64,000 nucleotides of DNA from contig JADJWK010000002.1 in NCBI GenBank assembly GCA_016716405.1, positions 434,001 through 498,000 on the forward strand, written 5' to 3'. A program made the position numbers and the translations under genes. Numbering within the stretch: position 1 is the first letter of the stretch; each line of letters opens with the position of its first letter. The DNA is from Candidatus Melainabacteria bacterium. GTDB lineage: Bacteria; Cyanobacteriota; Vampirovibrionia; Obscuribacterales; Obscuribacteraceae. Of the stretch, positions 58,440 through 64,000 are shown piece by piece. The notes beneath the pieces were generated by a model. That model saw nothing but the letters and a program-made list of their open reading frames with translations. It did not search any database and was not told the origin of the DNA.

Positions 58440-59123
58440 TTGAAAGCAGATAAATTACTGGTGGCTGCGCTCTTGAGCGGGCTGGTTTCCCTGGGTAGTG
58501 GCGCCGTGAGCAGCGTTTTCGCCGACGAGAGCGCTCAAGTAAACGATGCCGGCGAGGCTTCTGATTCCGCCGACTCATCGAAAAGCGCCGCAATCGACGC
58601 CGACAAGAGAGCGGCCATCAACGAGCTGATTGAAGTGACCGAGCTCACCAAGCGGATCGACTTCATCAGGCAGAGTTTCTGGCACAGTGCCCAGAGAGTC
58701 TTTCAGCAGGCCGCCTTCCAGTCCATGCGAAAAGATCCGGCTTTGAAAGATGCCGGTCGGGACGAGCTCATCGCCAAGGTCAACGCCAGGGCTGACGAAC
58801 TCACCAGAAAATACCAGGAGATGTTCACCAGGCGTATCGATCTGGACAGCCTGGTGAAAAAGGTAGCCACCGACGTTTATGCAAGAAATTTCTCAGCCTC
58901 CGAGATCCGGGATATCATAACTTTCTACAAGACGCCTACCGGCAAGAAAGCCCGGGAGCTGATGCCCAAGATTGCCCGGGAGTCGATGATCGAGACCAAG
59001 GAGCTGATGAAGCCCGAGCTCAATGCCATAGTCACGGAGATACTTGCGGAATTGAAGCCCGCGACCGGGCAAGACGGTGGCGAAGAAGCCGAAAAGAAGC
59101 CCGAGCCGGCGGCAGCGGAGTGA
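58440..59123 (+). CDS. Exported DUF2059 protein
   Basis: 227 residues from a TTG with the ribosome site AAAGGAGGG 6 nt upstream. A signal peptide (LLVAALLSGLVSLGSGAVSS) is followed by a Ser/Ala-rich linker and a DUF2059 domain (about 60-205): AAINELIEVTELTKRIDFIR, VYARNFSASEIRDIITFYKT, PTGKKARELMPKIARES. The family is periplasmic and of unknown function. A Pro/Glu/Lys tail ends the protein. It follows the unknown exported protein and precedes the PPC gene by 25 nt. Confidence 0.87.
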   Translation: MKADKLLVAALLSGLVSLGSGAVSSVFADESAQVNDAGEASDSADSSKSAAIDADKRAAINELIEVTELTKRIDFIRQSFWHSAQRVFQQAAFQSMRKDPALKDAGRDELIAKVNARADELTRKYQEMFTRRIDLDSLVKKVATDVYARNFSASEIRDIITFYKTPTGKKARELMPKIARESMIETKELMKPELNAIVTEILAELKPATGQDGGEEAEKKPEPAAAE

Positions 59124-59148
59124 GGCAATAGACGAGGGAACAGCAGGC

Positions 59149-59580
59149 ATGAGTAAAGGGGCTGCCTCGCTGCCCGGGCTGCTGGTGCGAAGGCTGGGCC
59201 CCGGCACCGACCTTCGGGGAGCTTTGCAAAGCTGGTGTCGCGAGTCCGGCATCGATGCGGCGGTGCCGGTGAGCATGGTAGGGTCTCTGTCGGTGGCCTC
59301 GATCAGGTTCGCAGGCAAGGAAGAGCCCGAAAAGCTCGAAGGACCATTCGAGATCGTTGCCGCCACCGGCACCATGGGTAGCGCCGGCATCCACGTACAC
59401 CTGATGGTGGCGGACAGCAAGGGCCGGGTCTCCGGCGGTCATCTATCCGCCGGCTCGATCATCAACACGACTGTGGAGGTAGCGGCTCTGGACTTCTCCC
59501 GGGCTTATCGCTTCGAGCGCAGACCCGATGTCCTGACCGGCTGTTACGAGCTCGTGCCGGTGGAGAAGTCCTCTGATTGA
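59149..59580 (+). CDS. PPC-domain (DUF296) protein
   Basis: 143 residues from the ATG at 59149. The PPC fold is shown by LVRRLGPGTDLRGALQSWCR, VSMVGSLSVASIRFAG, GPFEIVAATGTMG, and GIHVHLMVADSKGRVSGGHL. The GxHxHxxxxDxxGxxxGGHL block carries the conserved His that bind zinc in bacterial PPC proteins. In plants PPC accompanies AT-hook DNA-binding motifs; here only PPC is present. It follows the DUF2059 gene by 25 nt and is likely in its operon. Confidence 0.88.
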   Translation: MSKGAASLPGLLVRRLGPGTDLRGALQSWCRESGIDAAVPVSMVGSLSVASIRFAGKEEPEKLEGPFEIVAATGTMGSAGIHVHLMVADSKGRVSGGHLSAGSIINTTVEVAALDFSRAYRFERRPDVLTGCYELVPVEKSSD

Positions 59581-59583
59581 AAA

Positions 59584-60534
59584 TCAGAAGAGACGGTAGG
59601 AATCGACGAAATTGATAATCGCCTCCACGGCACGGGGAATGAAGCCGTAGACCACGCCGGCCGAGGTGAGTATCCAGAGGACGATGCTTATTTGGATCGG
59701 CCTGTCCTTGAGAAGAACATCCTCGGGCGTCCCTGTGACGGTGCGGGTGGTGGAGAGGAGCAGGTAGCGAAAAATGCCGTAGAGCACGAATGGAACCGTC
59801 AGCATCATCCAGTTGCCGGATGGCGCCTTGGAGCTGTACATGGCATAGCAGGTGACCAGGGAGGGCACGATTACCATCTCCATGCGCGAGATCAACTCCA
59901 TCGAATATCGATCGAAGACAGCTCGATGCTCTCCGGCTTTTTCTTTGAGCACTTTCATCTCCTGCCGCCGCTTTTCCACTGCCAGAAACAGCGCACCGAG
60001 AGTAGTGCAGAGCAGAAACCAGCTCGAGAGCTCCACCTGAGCCGCAGCGCCACCGGCCACGGCCCTCAGCACGAATCCGGTGGCTATACTGAAGACATCC
60101 AGTATCGGTACCTTCTTCAGAGTCGAATTGTAGAGGACTTGCAGAAGCAGGTATAGAATAAGGGTGAGTGCCACGGAAGGGCGCACGAGAAAGCCGCCGA
60201 CAAGACCCAGTACCAGAGCCGCCGCACCGACTGCGGTGGCGGTTCCGGGCGAGACTTTGCCTGATGCGATGGGTCTCAGCCGTTTGGCCGGGTGTTTGGC
60301 ATCGGCTTCCCTGTCTTTGAGGTCGTTGGCCACATAGACCGAGCCAGACACGAGGCAGAGACAGATAGTGCAAGCGCTTACAGCAAGAAATGCTTCGGGC
60401 TCGGCGAATCGCCCGGCGAAGAGCAGGGGCGCGTAGGCGATAAAATTCTTGGTCCACTGTCTCGGCCTGAGGACGGTCAGGGCAACCAGCGGGTTGGCGC
60501 TCTTTTTCTCGCTTCTTTCGGACGTTTCGCTCAT
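59584..60534 (-). CDS. UbiA-family prenyltransferase, DPPR synthase type
   Basis: 316 residues with about eight membrane helices. The first Asp-rich motif is NDLKDREAD in SGSVYVANDLKDREADAKHP, and FSIATGFVLRAVAGGAAAQV with YSMELISRMEMVIVP marks the second. RPRQWTKNFIAYAPLLFAGR near the start is typical of decaprenyl-phosphate phosphoribosyltransferases (DPPR synthase, Rv3806c type) and related UbiA members. It would join a polyprenyl phosphate to a sugar phosphate for envelope glycan synthesis. The exact acceptor is not certain. Confidence 0.88.
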   Translation of the reverse strand: MSETSERSEKKSANPLVALTVLRPRQWTKNFIAYAPLLFAGRFAEPEAFLAVSACTICLCLVSGSVYVANDLKDREADAKHPAKRLRPIASGKVSPGTATAVGAAALVLGLVGGFLVRPSVALTLILYLLLQVLYNSTLKKVPILDVFSIATGFVLRAVAGGAAAQVELSSWFLLCTTLGALFLAVEKRRQEMKVLKEKAGEHRAVFDRYSMELISRMEMVIVPSLVTCYAMYSSKAPSGNWMMLTVPFVLYGIFRYLLLSTTRTVTGTPEDVLLKDRPIQISIVLWILTSAGVVYGFIPRAVEAIINFVDSYRLF

Positions 60535-61091
60535 CTACGCCTCTTCCCTGAGAGTCACCTTGATGCCGCTCACGCAGAGATAGACGGTGCCCGCTCTCTG
60601 CGCCACCAGTTTGTTGGCTGTGCCGAGCCAGTCGCGAAACTGGCGGGCGAGACGGTTGTCCGGAACCACCGACCATCCGACTTCGTTGGTGACGACGATG
60701 AATCTCGTGTCCGGCCGTCCTGCCATACAGTCAAGCAGATCCCCGATCCTGTCCGCAAGCCAGTCCTCGCTCTCGTCCTGGTGATCCTGCATGAGGTTGG
60801 AGACATAAAGCGACAGGCAATCGAGGAGCACCAGGGGGCGTTCTTCCGCTATGGCAGCGATAGCCTGCCCGATTTCCACCGTCTCCTCGATGGTGCGGAA
60901 GTCTTGCGGTCTTCTCTTTCGGTGCCGTCCAATCCTCTCCATGAGCTCGCTGTCCTTTTCCAGGACAGGCATGGTAGCGAGAACATAGACGTCCGCCCCG
61001 GAAGCCAGGGCGAGCTCCTGGCCAGGTCGGACTTACCGGATCTGGCGCCGCCGGTAATCAGGACCAGATTTTTGAGCGGGAGCTTAACCAT
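60535..61091 (-). pseudogene. cobU: Adenosylcobinamide kinase CobU, frameshifted
   Basis: The N-terminus (MVKLPLKNLVLITGGARSGK, Walker A GGARSGKS) starts at 61091 in one frame. The body (ELALASGADVYVLATM, then RIGRHRKRRPQDFRTIEE, LVLLDCLSLYVSNLMQD, VTNEVGWSVVPDN) continues in another. One base is missing near 61018-61022, where GCCAGGAGCTC should read GCC-NAG-GAG-CTC. All family motifs are otherwise intact on both sides. CobU phosphorylates adenosylcobinamide and attaches GMP. The gene is either recently broken or mis-sequenced. No other cobalamin gene is in the window. Confidence 0.87.
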
Positions 61092-61139
61092 CCCAATTAG
61101 ACAATTCTCAACCTTTATTTGTGACGAATAGTTTCTATA

Positions 61140-61145
61140 TATAAT
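61140..61145 (+). promoter_or_regulatory. Candidate -10 of the DUF45-like gene
   Basis: TATAAT lies 27 nt before the ATG at 61173. TTGTGA (61119-61124) could be a -35 at 15 bp, a short spacing. The opposite strand reads TATATA at the same place, toward cobU. Consensus match only. Confidence 0.4.
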
Positions 61146-61172
61146 CCAGATCTCAGCGAGGGCAAAACGATT

Positions 61173-61829
61173 ATGGCCAGAATCGACAGTCTAAGTCCAG
61201 CACAGTCTCTCCAGCAGGGGAAAAGGAGATCTGCCGGCGTCCTGGCTGAAATGTATCAGTCGTTCATGAACGGATATGTTCAGAGGATCAACCGGGAAAC
61301 CTTCCAGATCGAGCTCGGGCGGGTGATGATCGTGCCCGGACCCAGTCACCGCTTGGCAAGGCTCGATCTGACCTCCAGGACCCTGGTCCTCTCCCTCAGC
61401 GCCGTCGACCATCTCACCGAGCGCTGCCGCCGTCATTTCGTCATCCATCAACTGGCGCACTTCCTGGAGCCGAACCACAGCCCTCGATTTTTCGAGATTG
61501 TCAGCCGCTTCGAGCCCAATCATCCTGGTCTTGGCAAGCAGCTCGTTCTCTCGGCGCGGCGCAATGCCCTGGAAGAGCTTCTCAGTTTCGGAGAGGTTGA
61601 GGTGAGACATCCCGAGACCGGCCGTCTGAGAAGACCGCGCCTGCTCCTCTCCGGCGATCAGGGAATTCCTGCTATGTCCGGAGCGTCCGGATTGTCCGGA
61701 GTTACGGGCCAGCAATATTGCGGCGGCGGAGCCTTCGATTGCCTGCTCGAAGAGTTTCTGCAAGAGAGCGGCAACGCAACTGCTTTTGGTGGCGTTGATT
61801 CACGATTCGCCCTTGCCGATCTGGGCTGA
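61173..61829 (+). CDS. DUF45/YgjP-like protein with altered zinc motif
   Basis: 218 residues. The central part (about 85-130) has RRHFVIHQLAHFLEPNHSPR, which aligns with the HELAH...NHS block of YgjP/SprT-like zinc metalloproteins, except that HExxH reads HQLAH. Losing the Glu would remove the usual catalytic base. LGRVMIVPGPSHRLARLDL precedes it. The C-terminal third is Gly/Ser-rich (GIPAMSGASGLSGVTGQ), then a DCLLEEFLQE helix. Cytosolic. Whether it is an enzyme is unclear. Its divergent neighbour is cobU. Confidence 0.75.
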   Translation: MARIDSLSPAQSLQQGKRRSAGVLAEMYQSFMNGYVQRINRETFQIELGRVMIVPGPSHRLARLDLTSRTLVLSLSAVDHLTERCRRHFVIHQLAHFLEPNHSPRFFEIVSRFEPNHPGLGKQLVLSARRNALEELLSFGEVEVRHPETGRLRRPRLLLSGDQGIPAMSGASGLSGVTGQQYCGGGAFDCLLEEFLQESGNATAFGGVDSRFALADLG

Positions 61830-61993
61830 TCCAAAGCTAAATAATTATCAGGATGGCTCTCCACGGTGGTGGAATGAGTTTAAAACCAGGTTAGAATGAC
61901 TCTGGCAATTTTGGGGGAGGATGCTTTTTCGATCGCTTGAAATCGTATCCTCGCCGCCAGTTATTGCCGAGTAAAAGGAAGGCTTGATCTTTA

Positions 61994-63260
61994 ATGAATC
62001 GTAGAAGAGTAGTGGTAACCGGGATCGGCATGATCACGCCCCTGGGCATCGGCCGGGAAGACTGTTGGAAGGCTATGCTCAACGGCGAGAGCGGAGTGTC
62101 CAATATCACTCACTTCGATCCGGACGAGATCGGGCTTGATGTCAAGATCGCATCCGAAGTGAAGAACTTCAATATCCAGGACTTTTATCCCGACCGGCGC
62201 AAATGGGGCTCCATGCTCAAGGAGATGGACAGGGTAACGCTATTCTCCATGGTGGCATCGAAGCTTGCCCTGGAGGATGCGAATCTGGAGATTCGCGCCA
62301 CCAATCCAGAGCGGGTCGGTACTTTCATCGGCACCGGGGTGGGCGGACTGATTACTACTACTGCGGACTACATCAAGCTCATGGAAGGCGGTCCAAAGAA
62401 GATTGGTCTGCGCACAGTGATCAGGCTGATGCCCAATGCTCCCTCCGGACAGGTTGCCATCGAATATGGTGCGAAGGGCCGGGCCAAGAGCGATTCGACG
62501 GCTTGCGCAAGCGGCCTGGATTCGCTGTTCGACGCTTTCATGTACATTCGGGACAACCGGGCCGACGTGATGATCTCCGGCGGAGCCGAGGCCTGCATCA
62601 ACACATTCACGGTTGCCTCCTTCAACAATATGATGGCCCTCTCCAAGCGCAACGATGATCCCAAGAAAGCAAGCCGTCCATTCAACATCGATCGCGATGG
62701 TTTTGTCATCGGTGAAGGTTCTGTAGTGCTCATCCTCGAGGAGCTCGAGCACGCTCTCCGGCGCAATGCCACTATCTATGCCGAGATTGTCGGCGGCGGG
62801 GCCAGTTGCGACGCGACCCATATAGTCGCCCCGCACGAGACCGGAGACGGAGCCTCCCGGGCTATCAGAGAGGCTCTCCGGGATGCCGAGCTCACCCCTG
62901 ACCAGATCGACTATATAAACGCTCATGGAACCTCCACTCCTCTGAACGACGAGCGCGAGACCCTGGCTATCAAGAATGTCTTCGGTGAGCATTCCTACAG
63001 GCTCGCTGTCTCGAGCACCAAGTCCATGGTCGGGCCATCTCCTCGGTGGTGCCGGCGCCATCGGCGCTGCCGCAACCGCTCTCACGATCAGGGACCAGAA
63101 GATACATCCCACCATTAATTACGATAATCCCGATCCGAAGTGCGATCTGGACTATGTGCCCAACCGGTTCCGGGAAGCCCGGGTCGATCATGCAATGTGT
63201 GAAGCTCTCGGCTTCGGCGGTCACAACACCGTCCTGGTGATGACCAAGTATGTAGCCTGA
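61994..63260 (+). pseudogene. fabF: Beta-ketoacyl-ACP synthase FabF, frameshifted
   Basis: The gene starts at 61994 (MNRRRVVVTGIGMITPLGIG). Cys171 (STACASGLDS) and His311 (INAHGTSTPLND) lie in the first frame. At 63032-63034 the sequence reads GTCGGGCC, where GTCGGCC would continue K343-SMVG-H348. The extra G shifts the frame, and the rest (HLLGGAGAIGAAATALTIRD ... VLVMTKYVA) continues in the next frame to 63260. Without the shift the protein would be about 421 residues with all three catalytic residues. FabF elongates fatty acids. Either a one-base sequencing error in a G-run or a true disruption. Confidence 0.9.
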
Positions 63261-63266
63261 GGGCTG

Positions 63267-64000
63267 TTACACCACTGCTTCGGTGCCGCCTTCGCTGTTG
63301 GCTGCCGAGAGAAGGGCTTCGGTGATCTCTTTTTCGTCGGCCTGGCTGGAGCCGGCGGCATTGTTGCCCTGGTCAGGGTCCACCTTGGCGAAGGTGAGTC
63401 CGGAAGGGCTGCTATAGGCAGCAATGGAGGTCTGCCCGGGACCGCCCCCAGAGTTGACTCTGGTGCGATCGAGACCCTGGGCCTCAGTATTCTCTCTTCC
63501 GATTAGATCGTGAATCGAGGAGCTCAGCTTCATGCCCTGGGCGACTGCCACCGAGCGCAGGGAGTTGGAGAGCTGGGCGGAGCCGGCGCCGGCCGAGCCG
63601 AATCCGGTGATCTTGTTGGCTCTGACACGCTCTTCGGTGGCGTTGAGGAGTTGACCCTGGACATTGAAATCTCTGATCCGGCGCATGCTGAACTGCTGGA
63701 TAGCCAGCTTGACCAGGTCTCCCTGTCTGGCATCCGGCGACATGGGAGTGAATCGCACTGTACGGGCCAGGGGCAGACGCTGCACCGCAGCCGGTGCATC
63801 TGGGGCGACATAGCCTATTTGAGAGAAGCTCCGCAGTTTGCCGGTGCCCTGAAGATCCTTCTCCATCCGGTAGGCATCCGGAGAGTCGATCATCGCTCCA
63901 TGGCGGTTGAGGAAACCATCGCTCGGGACGTCACTCTCTCTCGACTCGGTGTTGTCGCCGGAGTCGGGTCTCATTCGCTCGCGCAGCCTGTCGGCTTCGG
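63267..64000 (-). CDS. Unknown low-complexity protein, 5' end outside window
   Basis: The leftward frame is open past its ATG at 63974 to the window edge (EADRLRERMRPD), so the true start lies beyond 64000. The visible 244 residues are polar, rich in Gly, Ser, Gln and Asn, with helical parts (VKLAIQQFSMRRIRDFNVQG, QLSNSLRSVAVAQGMKLSSS). No transmembrane segment or known domain is visible. It ends 7 nt from the fabF end, convergent. Function unknown. Confidence 0.7.
   Translation of the reverse strand, partial: EADRLRERMRPDSGDNTESRESDVPSDGFLNRHGAMIDSPDAYRMEKDLQGTGKLRSFSQIGYVAPDAPAAVQRLPLARTVRFTPMSPDARQGDLVKLAIQQFSMRRIRDFNVQGQLLNATEERVRANKITGFGSAGAGSAQLSNSLRSVAVAQGMKLSSSIHDLIGRENTEAQGLDRTRVNSGGGPGQTSIAAYSSPSGLTFAKVDPDQGNNAAGSSQADEKEITEALLSAANSEGGTEAVV

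Noticed and set aside
1..64000. tRNA, rRNA, IS, phage and CRISPR content
   Set aside because: I looked for T-loop motifs in gaps, transposase or integrase motifs, and regularly spaced direct repeats; none were found. A covariance search for tRNA would be decisive but was not run.

Overview
The window is bacterial chromosome, densely coded on both strands, with no rRNA, tRNA, insertion sequence, phage module or CRISPR array that I can see. Start codons are often TTG or GTG, and Shine-Dalgarno sites of the GGAGG type are common. Envelope genes indicate a diderm: a TolC-like channel, Spy/CpxP-type periplasmic proteins, LysM and TonB-C domains. The mix of TPR proteins, a PATAN/DUF4388 protein, an FHA-cyclase fusion, a Ser/Thr kinase-like protein, TadE/TadG-type proteins and no photosynthesis genes would suit a non-photosynthetic relative of Cyanobacteria (Vampirovibrionia/Melainabacteria, for example Obscuribacterales). 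That placement is inference from gene content and has not been tested.

Layout. 1-5.8 kb: envelope and exported proteins (TPR, DUF2207, TonB-C) and a PAS-only sensor. 6.5-9.5 kb: KdpD/KdpE-like two-component genes, a NarL-type regulator and an ArsR repressor. 9.5-14.3 kb: a leftward tripartite exporter operon (ABC, HlyD, TolC). 14.4-22.2 kb: a Spy-like protein, a TPR membrane protein, and an operon of PATAN protein, leucyl aminopeptidase and a degenerate Ser/Thr kinase with leucine-rich repeats. 22.4-30 kb: a His-rich double-LysM protein, glycerate kinase, RpiB and a 995-residue repeat protein. 30-35.5 kb: WYL protein, argS with a DJ-1/PfpI gene, then an ECF sigma factor, an anti-sigma factor with three zinc domains and a Spy-like protein. 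35.6-43 kb: metK with a structured leader, FHA-cyclase, NagZ, a small membrane protein, heme oxygenase, Sua5 and MiaB. 43-48 kb: lipoprotein, TadE/TadG-like proteins and a secreted subtilase behind a structured leader. 48-64 kb: ribD, a phosphofructokinase, sucCD, a K+ channel, a patatin, a flavin reductase, yvcK with a stand-alone RapZ C-terminal domain, def, DUF2059 and PPC proteins, a UbiA-family transferase, a frameshifted cobU, a DUF45-like protein, a frameshifted fabF and a partial unknown gene.

The most notable items are: the sigma / triple-zinc anti-sigma / Spy trio (33.4-35.5 kb); the closed-helix leader before the subtilase (44.2 kb) and the pseudoknot leader before metK (35.6 kb); three divergent gene pairs that appear to share overlapping -10 elements; the pseudokinase-LRR protein; the 995-residue repeat protein; and two single-base frameshifts within 2 kb, in cobU and fabF.
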